Assembly (NCBI GenBank): GCA_945952065.1
Contig: CAMFGY010000028.1
Span: 1-64,000, forward strand
Reading direction: 5' to 3'
DNA length: 64,000 bases
Source of the DNA: an uncultured Burkholderiales bacterium
Lineage (GTDB): Bacteria > Pseudomonadota > Gammaproteobacteria > Burkholderiales > Burkholderiaceae_C
Under the pieces are notes generated by a model. The model ran no database searches. It worked only from the letters and a program-made list of their open reading frames with translations, and had not been told where the DNA came from. The position numbers and the translations under genes were made by a program. Numbering within the stretch: position 1 is the first letter of the stretch; each line of letters opens with the position of its first letter. Below are positions 8,652 through 18,496 of this stretch, in pieces.

Positions 8652-10017
8652 GACCCCCTTCACACCGAGTCCTGCTCCCGTGCCAGGGCCCACACGCGCC
8701 GATGCCTTCGGCTTCTGGCTGAAGCTGGGTCTCATCAGCTTCGGCGGCCCGGCCGGGCAAATCGCGATCATGCACGAGGAGCTGGTGGAGCGGCGACGCT
8801 GGATCTCCGAGAACCGGTTCCTGCATGCGCTGAACTACTGCATGGTGCTGCCCGGTCCTGAGGCGCAGCAGCTCGCCACCTACATCGGCTGGCTGATGCA
8901 TCGAACCTGGGGTGGCATGGTCGCTGGCGGGCTGTTCGTGCTGCCGTCGCTGTTCATCCTCATCGTGCTGTCGTGGATCTACCTCGCCTTCGGGCAGGTG
9001 CCGGTAATCGCCGGCTTCTTTTACGGCATCAAGCCGGCAGTGACGGCGCTGGTCGTGCATGCGGCCTGGCGCGTGGGGTCAAGGGCACTCAAGAACGCAT
9101 GGCTTTGGTCCATTGCCGTGGGCTCGTTCGTGGCCCTCTTTGCGCTGGATCTGCCGTTCCCGGTGATCGTGTTCATCGCTGGTTTGATCGGCTACTTCGG
9201 AGGCAGGTTCGCGCCCGACAAGTTCAAGATCGGCGGTGGACACGGTTCGGCCCTCAAGGGCTATGGGCCCGCCGTGATCGACGACCACACGCCGGCGCCA
9301 CCCCACGCTCGCTTCACCTGGGGCCGCTTCCGGACCGTGCTCATGGTGTGCCTGGCACTGTGGGCCGTCGCGCTGGGCGCACTGACGGCCCTGGTCGGAT
9401 GGAACGGCGTGCTCACGCAGATGGGCTGGTTCTTCACCAAGGCGGCGCCGATGACCTTCGGCGGCGCCTACGCCGTGCTGCCTTACGTCTATCAGGGCGC
9501 CGTTGACCATTTCCAGTGGCTGACCGCACCGCAGATGATCGACGGCCTGGCGCTTGGCGAGACGACACCGGGGCCACTGATCATGGTCGTGGCCTTCGTC
9601 GGTTTTGTCGGCGGCTGGACCAAGGCCCTCTTCGGCGCAGAATCGCTATTCCTCGCCGGTGCTGTCGCGGCCGCGGTGGTGACCTTCTTCACCTTCCTGC
9701 CGTCGTTCCTGTTCATCTTCCTGGGCGGGCCGTTCATCGAGTCCACGCACGGCAAGCTGAAGTTCACCGCGCCGCTCACCGGCATCACCGCCGCGGTCGT
9801 CGGCGTCATCGTGAACCTGGCCGTGTTCTTCGGCTATCACGTGCTGTGGCCGCAAGGCTTCCGCATGCGCTTCGAATGGGCGGCAGCCGTCATCGGGGTG
9901 GGCGCCGCCGTCGCGCTGTTCCGCTTCAAGCTCGGTGTGATCCAGGTGGTACTGGGCGCGGGCGTCGCGGGGCTGTTGCTTCAATTGGGCTTCGCTGCGT
10001 TGGCGTCCAACACTTGA
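8641..10017 (+). CDS. chrA: chromate efflux transporter ChrA
   Basis: The 458-residue membrane protein has two homologous halves, each starting with the CHR-family pattern: FWLKLGLISFGGPAGQIAIM near residue 27 and FFTKAAPMTFGGAYAVLPYV in the second half. Conserved LPGPEAQQLATYIGW and LGETTPGPLIMV segments follow. ChrA expels chromate from the cytoplasm using the proton-motive force. The ATG at 8641 overlaps the last 11 bases of chrB, indicating translational coupling in one operon. Nothing in chrA itself looks damaged, so efflux may persist although the regulator gene is interrupted. Confidence 0.9.
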   Translation: MSSETPFTPSPAPVPGPTRADAFGFWLKLGLISFGGPAGQIAIMHEELVERRRWISENRFLHALNYCMVLPGPEAQQLATYIGWLMHRTWGGMVAGGLFVLPSLFILIVLSWIYLAFGQVPVIAGFFYGIKPAVTALVVHAAWRVGSRALKNAWLWSIAVGSFVALFALDLPFPVIVFIAGLIGYFGGRFAPDKFKIGGGHGSALKGYGPAVIDDHTPAPPHARFTWGRFRTVLMVCLALWAVALGALTALVGWNGVLTQMGWFFTKAAPMTFGGAYAVLPYVYQGAVDHFQWLTAPQMIDGLALGETTPGPLIMVVAFVGFVGGWTKALFGAESLFLAGAVAAAVVTFFTFLPSFLFIFLGGPFIESTHGKLKFTAPLTGITAAVVGVIVNLAVFFGYHVLWPQGFRMRFEWAAAVIGVGAAVALFRFKLGVIQVVLGAGVAGLLLQLGFAALASNT

Positions 10018-10636
10018 AAGTACTTCTGATTGACACGCGGATCCTGATCAGTGGTTTAGTCGAATGCGTGCGCGTTGGCCCTCTTCGTACCTCGGCGCAT
10101 GATTCAACTTTCAACATCGCGCCTGATATTGGGCCAATTGAGCCCACATTGGGTCACCATAGCCCGCCCGTGGGCTAGCAGGACTTCGTGCTGGGTCGGA
10201 TTGGCCCTTGATGGGTCAGACCAACCCAATCACATCAATGAGCAAACCAGGCCGCTAACTCCCCATTCCGGCGAACCGTGTCAAGCACACACAGGGTGCA
10301 AAAACGGAAACGGAAAACAGTTCGTAGACTGAGGACAGCCACAACCCTCATGAACAATGGTCAAAACTCAAAACGTACAGACTGAAAGTGGACTGAGAGA
10401 ATTTTACGTGGCGCTATGCGAAGCTCACAGGACCGAGGCCGGCAATCATGGAAAGACGCGGTTCAACGTGGATTGGCCAGCCAAGCCTCCATGTCGGAAT
10501 TGATGCGCGCGACCAAGGCCTTGTCGTTCACCAAGCGCATCCCTGTTGAACTGACTTTCCGGGGATCGGTCGCTCTGGATGTGCGATGTTTTAAGCACCT
10601 GACTTCGCTGCAACAAGAGGGTCAAGTCGGCTTCCA
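10018..10636. other. intergenic stretch without recognised gene
   Basis: About 620 bases between chrA and the Fur-like remnant carry only short frames with no family motifs. The base composition is less GC-rich than the neighbouring genes. It lies at the border between the chromate genes and the decayed end of the nor locus, so it may contain a rearrangement scar. Confidence 0.45.
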
Positions 10637-10759
10637 TCAACGGGCACGGCATCCAGGCTTGGAACACAAGCCGTAAAGCGCCAGTGCGTGCTCGTGCAAT
10701 AGAAAGCCGCGTTCTTTGGCGACCTCCATTTGGCGCTGCTCAATGGCTTCGTCATAGAA
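10637..10759 (-). pseudogene. Fur-family regulator C-terminal remnant
   Basis: The last 40 residues of this frame read FYDEAIEQRQMEVAKERGF, then LLHEHALALYGLCSKPGC. This is the C-terminal end of Fur-family metalloregulators, where a helix with ExxxxRQ precedes the HxLxLYGxC strand. The DNA-binding domain is missing; upstream the frame runs directly into a TonB receptor plug. It is a fused leftover, not a working regulator. Confidence 0.65.
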
Positions 10760-11098
10760 CACCTCGACCTGCGCGATGTCCCAGAAACTGCCCGCGCCAT
10801 CGGGTGTGGCGCCATAGGTGCGTGCCACACCGTCCACGTAGTTGGACATCCGCGGGTTGGCACCGGTCACGGCGCCGCCACCCCCGGTGGCCACACCGTT
10901 GCCGTCGAGCCCGCGGATGGTCGGAAGGAACCCGTCCGACTGCTGGGCGGTGTTGGGCAGGCGCGCCACGGCTTCCAGCGCCGATTGCAGGCCGATGGTG
11001 TCGCGCGACGAAAGCACCGACACGCTCTGCGTTGCCTGCTGGCGGCTCTGGGACTGTTTGGTCCCGGTCACGACCACCGCCTGCAATTCGCTGACGGA
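10760..11098 (-). pseudogene. TonB-dependent receptor plug-domain remnant
   Basis: The frame encodes SELQAVVVTGTKQSQSRQQA and SALEAVARLPNTAQQSDGF, then PTIRGLDGNG and SNYVDGVARTYGATPDGAGSF, ending in WDIAQVEVF. This is the plug domain of an outer-membrane TonB-dependent receptor from the TonB-box region to the QVEVF strand. The signal peptide and the whole beta barrel are gone. Its right end abuts truncated norD and its left end continues in frame into a Fur C-terminus, so two deletion joints bracket about 340 bases. Confidence 0.75.
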
Positions 11099-11740
11099 CT
11101 TTGCGCCAGCGCTTGCAACCACAGCCACACCGGGGCCAGCTGGTGAGCCTCGGCGTCCACCGCAGCGCAGGCCTCGGAAGCCGCCAGAAGGGCGTCGCTC
11201 ATGAGCAAAGCTTGCAAGCGCATTTCGGCTGCCTGCGCTTGTGGTGAGCGAATGGCCTTGGCCTGCTCGCGACGTTGCGCCAAGTGAGCGTCGCGCAGGC
11301 GTTGCCAGCGCGGCATCAGTCCCGGGCAGCGCAGCTGCGCCCGTTCGCAGGCCGTCCGGTTGGCACCGCTCCATGAGCCCTGCGCATCAGCTTCGAAGCA
11401 AGCGGCCAAGGCCGCCAGCCAAAGATAGAGGTCCTGATTCAAGGCTGGGTCTACAAACAAAGCGATACGCGGCGGTAGGGCCAGGGTTTCACCATCGAGG
11501 CGAGGCAGGGCGGCGCGGGAGCCACTACCGGCCAAGCGTTGCAGCCAGTGACGGGGACCGCCGATGCGCATATCGGTCGCGGCCACAATGCGCACGGCAG
11601 GGCTCCCTCCTGCAGCACGGTAGAGCAAACAAACCGATGGCTTGGCGCATGGCGTCCAAGTCCACGGCCGCGTTCTTGTAGCTGCGGTCGGCCGCGCCAG
11701 TGATGAAACGATGCCACCGTTCCCCAATCCACTCTTCCAT
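11098..11740 (-). pseudogene. norD: NorD, frameshifted and truncated
   Basis: The ATG at 11740 starts MEEWIGERWHRFITGAAD, the typical NorD N-terminus, 17 bases after the polyferredoxin gene. At 11626-11633 a direct 4-bp duplication (CAAACAAA on the plus strand) shifts the frame after RQAIGL. The sequence then continues in another frame with YRAAGGSPAVRIVAAT and WLWLQALAQS to about 11098, where homology ends. Only about 210 of roughly 600 residues remain, without the C-terminal von Willebrand domain. NorD works with the NorQ ATPase in activating nitric oxide reductase, so this copy should be inactive. Confidence 0.8.
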
Positions 11741-11757
11741 GGCCTGTGCTTTCGGTT

Positions 11758-12741
11758 TTAGGTTTTGTTCTGTTGTGACTGTTTGAGTGTTTCTCGCAGC
11801 GCATCGACGCCGATGGTCCACTCCAGTTGCGGGTTGGGCAGCTGCGCTTGGCCCTGCTGAGACTCGGCGCATTGGTCCACGCAGCGACCGCATTGAACGC
11901 AGGAAAACATCAGTCGCTTGATTTGTCTCGGCCGCAGTCGCATCGGACATACCCGGTCACAGGCGCTGCCTGCGGGCGCGCGCTCGGTGCTGCAACTGCG
12001 GCAATCGCTGGCCCTTTCGCGCTTGAAGGTCACGACCATGGCCCGCGGATTGGCCATCCAGGCCAAACTCTGGAACAGACCGACTGCACAGCCAAAGCGG
12101 CAAAACAAATGGCGCGCCAGCGTCAGCTCCAGGGTGAAGACCAGGCCGCCGATGATGATGAAGCGGCTTTGATTGCCGGTGAGCGTGCCCTGCAAGAGCC
12201 CTGACCAAATGGTGGCCGGCGGCAGCAAATAGGTGAGCAAGGTGATCGACCAGAGAAGGCCGAATCCAGCGCAAGCCAGGAAATACACCGGCCACCAATG
12301 TGGCTGCGCAGGCTGCGTCGGACGCAAGCTGGGTTGGGCGTCCCAAAGGCTGAATTTGCCGCAGGCCTTGTGCAGCACCGCGTTCAGCCCTTCCACCAAA
12401 GAAAAGTGCGGGCACAGCCAGCCGCAATAGAGACGACCCCAACGCCAGGCGATGCCCAAGAACACGGCCACCACGGCCAGCCCCGGCAAAATGCCTCGCA
12501 CAATCAGCGTGAGGGCCGCTTGCTGGGCCGAGACTTCGCCCTGCTGCAAGGCTGTGATGCCCAAACTCCAGCGCATGCCCAAAAACCAGAGCTGGGTTTC
12601 GTTCAAATCGAAACGAAGCAGGTTGAGTGCTGGCGCCAGCAGGAAGAGGGCAAAGAACCCGGCTTGTGTGAGGCGTCGGCGCCTTTGCAGCAGCTGGTGA
12701 TGGCGGGTCGCAGAGGCTTTGGCGGCGTCGGGGTCAGGCAT
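11758..12741 (-). CDS. membrane polyferredoxin (NapH/CcoG-like) of the nor cluster
   Basis: The 327-residue product has several membrane helices and four cysteine-rich motifs: CGWLCPHFSL, CRFGCAVGLF, a CRSC...CDRVCPM pair and CVQCGRCVDQC. This is the layout of NapH/CcoG/NosR-type 4Fe-4S membrane proteins. In many betaproteobacterial nor clusters a gene of this kind stands between norQ and norD. A role in electron supply or metal reduction for NorBC assembly is inference. The ATG at 12741 overlaps the norQ stop by eight bases, indicating coupling. Confidence 0.75.
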   Translation of the reverse strand: MPDPDAAKASATRHHQLLQRRRRLTQAGFFALFLLAPALNLLRFDLNETQLWFLGMRWSLGITALQQGEVSAQQAALTLIVRGILPGLAVVAVFLGIAWRWGRLYCGWLCPHFSLVEGLNAVLHKACGKFSLWDAQPSLRPTQPAQPHWWPVYFLACAGFGLLWSITLLTYLLPPATIWSGLLQGTLTGNQSRFIIIGGLVFTLELTLARHLFCRFGCAVGLFQSLAWMANPRAMVVTFKRERASDCRSCSTERAPAGSACDRVCPMRLRPRQIKRLMFSCVQCGRCVDQCAESQQGQAQLPNPQLEWTIGVDALRETLKQSQQNKT

Positions 12742-13543
12742 CGCCAAGCATGGCGCGCAACACCTCATGCAGGGCGGCACTGGTTTCGGCATCATCGGTC
12801 AAGGCGTCGATGATGGCTGCCCGGCAGGCGGGCAGCAGGGCCAGTCCCGCGACATGCAGACGCGCAGCCATCACCAGCAAACGAGTGCTGGCGGTTTCTT
12901 CCAGGTCTTGCTCTGTCAAGCGGCGCAACGCTTGGGCCAAACTCACCAGACGTGCAGCGACGGCCGCAGAGCAGCCGCTCTCGGTTGTGATGATGGCCTG
13001 CTCGATGGCCGGTGCCGGGTAGTTCAAGCTCAGGGCCACAAAGCGTTGACGGGTGCTGGGCTTGAGCCCTTTGAGCAGGTTTTGGTAGCCAGGGTTGTAG
13101 CTGATCACCAGCATGAAGCCCGGCGCCGCTTGTAGCAGCTCGCCGCTGCGCTCGACCGGCAGTTGCCGGCGGTCATCGGCCAGCGGGTGCAGGACCACGG
13201 TGGTGTCTTTGCGGGCCTCGACCACCTCGTCCAAGTAGCAGATCGCGCCTTCGCGCACCGCGCGAGTCAAGGGGCCATCGACCCAACGCGTGTCTCCGCC
13301 TTGAATGAGATGCCGCCCCACCAAGTCCGCGGCGCTGAGGTCATCATGGCAGCTGACCGTGATCAAGGGCCGGCCCAGACGGGAAGCCATATGCTCGACT
13401 AGGCGCGTCTTGCCGCAGCCGGTGGGGCCCTTGATCAACAGCGGCAGCCGGCTGGCGTGGGCGTGCTCGAACAAGCGGCACTCCTCGCCTTGTGGGGCGT
13501 AAAAGGGCAGCTCTTGCAACTGCCTGGCACTGAGCATCTCCAT
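12734..13543 (-). CDS. norQ: NorQ, AAA+ ATPase for nitric oxide reductase activation
   Basis: The 269-residue product carries a Walker A motif (GPTGCGKTRLVEHMASRLGR), a Walker B region (GAICYLDEVVEARKDTTVVL) and the MoxR-family segments SCHDDLSAADLVGRHL and GFMLVISYNPGYQNLLKGLK. NorQ/CbbQ-type AAA+ proteins pair with a VWA protein, here NorD, to activate NorBC, probably at the non-haem iron insertion step. The ATG at 13543 is two bases from the norB stop. NorQ looks intact although its partner norD is destroyed. Confidence 0.9.
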   Translation of the reverse strand: MEMLSARQLQELPFYAPQGEECRLFEHAHASRLPLLIKGPTGCGKTRLVEHMASRLGRPLITVSCHDDLSAADLVGRHLIQGGDTRWVDGPLTRAVREGAICYLDEVVEARKDTTVVLHPLADDRRQLPVERSGELLQAAPGFMLVISYNPGYQNLLKGLKPSTRQRFVALSLNYPAPAIEQAIITTESGCSAAVAARLVSLAQALRRLTEQDLEETASTRLLVMAARLHVAGLALLPACRAAIIDALTDDAETSAALHEVLRAMLGDA

Positions 13544-13545
13544 AC

Positions 13546-14976
<1,431 letters not shown>

Positions 14977-15402
14977 TCAGCCTTCCACGTTTGGAGGCCA
15001 CTTTTCGGTGTCGACGCCATTGGTCCACTTGAGGAACTCGACCATGTCATCGAGTTGCTGCTCATTCAGGTGGAAGTTCGGCATTTGTCGACGTCCCGGT
15101 GTGCCTGTGGGCTGCGACTTGATCCAGGCCTTGATGAACTCAGGGCCGCGGCGGGTGTAGACATTGCCCAGCTCGGGCGCGAAATAGGCGCCTTCGCCCA
15201 GCAAGGTGTGGCAGCCAATGCAGTTGTTGGTTTCCCAAATGTGCTTGCCGCGAACCACGGCCGGCGTGATTGCCGCTGATTTGGATCGTTCGGGAATACT
15301 TTGCTCAGTGTCAAAGATCAGCGCCGCGAACAGCAGCACGAAAAAGACCGTGCCGCCGTAGAAAATATTGCGCGCCATCTGGCTGGTAAAGCCTCGGCTC
15401 AT
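14977..15402 (-). CDS. norC: nitric oxide reductase cytochrome c subunit NorC
   Basis: The 141-residue protein has an N-terminal membrane anchor (ARNIFYGGTVFFVLLFAALIFDT) and one c-type heme motif, CIGCH, within WETNNCIGCHTLLGEGAYFAPELGN. The C-terminal segment LDDMVEFLKWTNGVDTEKWPPN is characteristic of NorC. It passes electrons from periplasmic carriers to NorB. The ATG at 15402 is chosen from family length. A CRP/FNR-type box lies about 60 bases upstream, giving norCBQ its own promoter although it follows the nos operon on the same strand. Confidence 0.95.
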   Translation of the reverse strand: MSRGFTSQMARNIFYGGTVFFVLLFAALIFDTEQSIPERSKSAAITPAVVRGKHIWETNNCIGCHTLLGEGAYFAPELGNVYTRRGPEFIKAWIKSQPTGTPGRRQMPNFHLNEQQLDDMVEFLKWTNGVDTEKWPPNVEG

Positions 15403-15462
15403 GATGGTCCTCGACGTCTGTTGTGGATGCCGCAAGACTAGGCACTCAGGCCGCGCCGTTCC

Positions 15463-15476
15463 TTGAACCGGAACAA
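15463..15476 (-). promoter_or_regulatory. candidate FNR/DNR box upstream of norC
   Basis: TTGAA-N4-AACAA has one mismatch in each half to the FNR/DNR consensus TTGAT-N4-ATCAA and lies inside a longer inverted repeat (CCTTG...CAAGG). Its centre is about 67 bases from the norC start, a usual distance for an activating site. Confidence 0.55.
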
Positions 15477-15505
15477 GGAAAACGCAAGGGTGGCTGTTTC
15501 GATGC

Positions 15506-16135
15506 TCAGTGGTGCCGGTGCGATCGTGTGTCCAGCTTTTGCAGCATGGCGGCATTGATATCTGTCGCACGCAGCAGTCGGCCGCCGCGTTCCCGGGCGA
15601 ACTGCTGCGCTGCATCTGCAGTTGCGAATGCAGGGAAGTTGCCTGCCCGCATCGGTCCTCCCGCATCGGAACCGTGGACATAGTGGGCGACGTCTGCGGC
15701 GAGCCAGGCACCCGTGCTGGCATCTGTGACGTAGCGAGCGGTGATCTGAGCGGCCGTGCGCCCCCTTGTGTATCGAGGCACGTCCAGCAAGTAGATGAAG
15801 AGCGACAAGGGCGAATCAAAGAACTGCGTGTCGCCGTTCTCGAAGATAACTTGGGCAGCCCATTCGCGTGAGCGAGCAGGGTACATGCCACAAACCGGAC
15901 AACGCGCATCATCAGGAACGGGTCTTGGCATGTGCAATCCCAGCCCGGACCCCGGGTCGTAGGGCGTGGGCGGAGCGACCAGGCAGACGTCGGCGCCTAC
16001 CTCTACATACGGGGGTGGTGCGTTCCCTGGTAGCAGGTTCAGGCTCCCGGCCATCGCGAGCGCAACAAAAGCTGTCCAGGCCAGTCGGCTCAATCGTCCA
16101 AGCCGTCCATACAGCGGGGTTGAAACTGGCAGCAT
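15506..16135 (-). CDS. second NosL-family copper chaperone-like protein
   Basis: The 209-residue product has an N-terminal hydrophobic anchor (LSRLAWTAFVALAMAGSLNLL) and the NosL-type motif RCPVCGMYPARSREWAAQVIF. The segments GDTQFFDSPLSLFIYLLD and AGNFPAFATADAAQQFARERGG follow, all typical of NosL-family proteins. The CxxCGM pair is a likely Cu(I) site. The ATG at 16135 begins the anchor, 11 bases after nosL. Two NosL-like genes in tandem suggest separate roles, for instance one membrane-anchored and one lipoprotein form. Confidence 0.8.
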   Translation of the reverse strand: MLPVSTPLYGRLGRLSRLAWTAFVALAMAGSLNLLPGNAPPPYVEVGADVCLVAPPTPYDPGSGLGLHMPRPVPDDARCPVCGMYPARSREWAAQVIFENGDTQFFDSPLSLFIYLLDVPRYTRGRTAAQITARYVTDASTGAWLAADVAHYVHGSDAGGPMRAGNFPAFATADAAQQFARERGGRLLRATDINAAMLQKLDTRSHRHH

Positions 16136-16146
16136 GTGTTGCCCTA

Positions 16147-16674
16147 CTACATCTTGCTGTCGTGCAGCGCGCCGCCACTCAGATCCACCATGTCCCGTTT
16201 GATCTCGTGATAGCGCAACAGCTTGCCACCCCATTTTTCGCGGAAGACTTGGGCGTCCGATTCCGCCGAAAACGTCGCGATCGTGGGGCCCATGGACCCA
16301 TGCCGTTTGCTTCCCAAGACAAACAGCGCCCCCTTGGCTTCTATCCAGTGGCCTTTCGGCTGCTCCCAGTCGGCGCGACCCATGTCCTGGACATAGACGG
16401 CGCGAATCGCCTTGATTTGTTCCGGAGCCAAAAGGGTATTGAAAAGCTCCACGGTGTCGCAGAAAAAGGTCGGATCGGCTTGGCCTGCGTAGTGAATCTG
16501 GGCTTTAGGGCCTGGATAGTCAGCCAACAGCATGCCATCCAAGTCGCAGGTGGTGCGCGCATCGATCTCGACGGGGGGCAGGGGCTTGCTTTCTTGCGGG
16601 GCGCAGGCGGTCAACAAACTCAGGCAGAGGGTGCTGCTCAACAGCAAGAAGTATTTCGGTCTAAGGGTACTCAT
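16147..16674 (-). CDS. nosL: NosL copper-binding lipoprotein
   Basis: The 175-residue product starts with a lipoprotein signal (YFLLLSSTLCLSLLTAC). NosL-family features follow: RTTCDLDGMLLADYPGPKAQIHY, FFCDTVELFNTLL, YVQDMGRADWEQP and GHWIEAKGALFVLG. NosL binds Cu(I) and helps load the copper sites of N2O reductase. The first motif is CDLDGM rather than a CxxCGM pair, leaving one cysteine and one methionine there. Its ATG overlaps the nosY stop (ATGA), showing coupling. Confidence 0.9.
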   Translation of the reverse strand: MSTLRPKYFLLLSSTLCLSLLTACAPQESKPLPPVEIDARTTCDLDGMLLADYPGPKAQIHYAGQADPTFFCDTVELFNTLLAPEQIKAIRAVYVQDMGRADWEQPKGHWIEAKGALFVLGSKRHGSMGPTIATFSAESDAQVFREKWGGKLLRYHEIKRDMVDLSGGALHDSKM

Positions 16675-17483
16675 TTGAAACTCCAACGGGCCAGGCCCAA
16701 GGGGACGACGATCCACGCAGCCATGACAAGAGCCATCAGCTTCGAATTGGCCAAAGCTTCAGGCACGATGCTGGCAAGGCCATAAAGCCTGCGCATATCG
16801 TCGAGTGAAAACACGTTGAGGATGCGAAACACATCGGCAGGGTTCAAGAGCAAGAGATAGGCCAGGGCATCGCCTCCAAACTCGCCGCCGCTTGCGACCA
16901 AGGCGCCGAGCAGCAACAGGTCGAACACTAAAACGAAGAAGAACCACAGTGCGATGGCCAATCCTGAGGCACGCGTGCGCTCGCGGCTCAACACCGACAG
17001 CAGCACCGCCAGGCTGAGGAAAGAAAGTCCGAGCAACGTGCTGCTGATCATGAAGCCGAGGTAGTGGTACAAGCCCGCCCAGCCGAACTGCTTGAAAAGC
17101 AACAGTGCCACCAAGGCAAATCCACCCAGGGTGGACAAAGTCAATGCAGCTGCCAAACCCAGGTATTTCCCCAGCAGCAGTTCAAATTTGGTGATCGGCA
17201 AGGCCATCAGCAAATCCAACGAACCTCGCTCGCGTTCGCCGACGATAGCGTCAAAGCCTAGCAGCAGAGCGATCAGCGGGATCAGGTAGATGACTAGACT
17301 GACCAGGCTGGCAATGATGAACTCAATAGAACGAGGACCGACTTGGCCGCTGCTTGCGCCGCCGAAGTAGGTGATTACCAGTGAGAATGCAGTGAACACA
17401 AGTGCTACAGCCAGCACCCATCGGTTGCGAATACGGTCTCGAAACTCTTTTTGGGCCAAGGTGAAAACCAAACTCAGTTCCAT
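16671..17483 (-). CDS. nosY: NosY, ABC transporter permease for N2O reductase maturation
   Basis: The 270-residue protein has six hydrophobic segments and the ABC-2 permease pattern (TLAQKEFRDRIRNRWVLAVAL, then GFDAIVGERERGSLDLLMALP). In NosDFY complexes NosY forms the membrane channel that couples ATP hydrolysis by NosF to NosD and to sulfur or copper delivery for the CuZ site. The ATG at 17483 is two bases after the nosF stop; a TTG six bases earlier is less likely. Confidence 0.9.
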   Translation of the reverse strand: MELSLVFTLAQKEFRDRIRNRWVLAVALVFTAFSLVITYFGGASSGQVGPRSIEFIIASLVSLVIYLIPLIALLLGFDAIVGERERGSLDLLMALPITKFELLLGKYLGLAAALTLSTLGGFALVALLLFKQFGWAGLYHYLGFMISSTLLGLSFLSLAVLLSVLSRERTRASGLAIALWFFFVLVFDLLLLGALVASGGEFGGDALAYLLLLNPADVFRILNVFSLDDMRRLYGLASIVPEALANSKLMALVMAAWIVVPLGLARWSFK

Positions 17484-17485
17484 GA

Positions 17486-18496
17486 TCAACGCGCTCCCGT
17501 AGCAGCAAGTGCCATGTCGTTTCCAACCGGCCGCATGCCGAAGAAAACGTCTTCCAGCGAGCTTTCATGCAAGCTCAGATCCAGCAGGCGTGAACCCATG
17601 CTCGCTGCCACGCCCAGTACTGCCATCTTGGCCTCGCGCGGGCAAGTCAGGCTGAGTCCTTGGGGCGTGCTGAGACAGCGTATCTCGGAGAAGCCCAGTT
17701 GGCTCAAGGCTTGTCGCGTCCACACAGCATCGATCTCGTTCAGCCCAAGCTCAATGCGCAATGGCGCCCGGGTCTGCTCTCGCAACGCTTGCACGGTGCC
17801 AAGCGCTTGGATCCGACCATTGGCCATGATGGCAAGGCGATCCACGCGTTCTTGCAACTCAGCCAAGATATGCGAAGTGATCAACACCGTCACACCCTGC
17901 TCCTTCATGTCGTGCAAGACGGTGTAAAAGTCGCGAATTGCTTGCGGGTCAAGGCCGTTGGTGGGCTCATCCAGAAACAGGACACGAGGTTCACCCAAGA
18001 GAGCTTGAGCAAAACCCAGACGTTGTCGCATGCCCTTGGAGAACTCGCGCAGGGGGCGGGCTCCCACATCTGCCAGACCCACGCGTGCGAGCACGGGTGC
18101 GCATTGGCGTGGATCAGCGCCCTTGAGCTTGGCGAAGAAGCGCAAGGTTTCGAGTCCGCTCAGGTTGTCGTACAGCACCACGTTCTCAGGCAAATAGCCC
18201 AAGCGCCGGCGGACTTCGCGGAAGTCGCGGCCGTGCACGGATGCGCCATCGATCAGGACCTCTCCACTGCTCAGAGGAGTCAGACCCAGCATCATTTTGA
18301 ACAAAGTGCTTTTGCCCGCGCCGTTGTGGCCGATCAGGCCGAAGATCTCGCCGCTTTGAACCTGCAGATCTACTCCATCGACGGCACGGACGGCGCCGTA
18401 GTGTTTGCTGGCGTCACGCACCTCGATCGTGTGTGTTACGCCGGCGGATCCAAGGCTGGGCCTATTGGCCGGGGAAGTGTTTGTCACGCCATTCAT
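17486..18496 (-). CDS. nosF: NosF, ABC transporter ATPase
   Basis: The 336-residue product has Walker A (GHNGAGKSTLFKMML), an ABC signature (LREFSKGMRQRLGFAQALL) and Walker B (VLFLDEPTNGLDPQA). Its N-terminal EVRDASKHYGAVRAVDGV matches NosF. It is the cytoplasmic ATPase of the NosDFY transporter. The ATG at 18496 overlaps the nosD stop by about 35 bases; the first 20 or so residues before EVRDASKHYG are not conserved, so a later start is possible. Confidence 0.9.
   Translation of the reverse strand: MNGVTNTSPANRPSLGSAGVTHTIEVRDASKHYGAVRAVDGVDLQVQSGEIFGLIGHNGAGKSTLFKMMLGLTPLSSGEVLIDGASVHGRDFREVRRRLGYLPENVVLYDNLSGLETLRFFAKLKGADPRQCAPVLARVGLADVGARPLREFSKGMRQRLGFAQALLGEPRVLFLDEPTNGLDPQAIRDFYTVLHDMKEQGVTVLITSHILAELQERVDRLAIMANGRIQALGTVQALREQTRAPLRIELGLNEIDAVWTRQALSQLGFSEIRCLSTPQGLSLTCPREAKMAVLGVAASMGSRLLDLSLHESSLEDVFFGMRPVGNDMALAATGAR

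Noticed and set aside
10416-10676. 86-codon plus-strand frame as a gene
   Set aside because: No ribosome site or motif, and its end overlaps the Fur-like remnant on the other strand.
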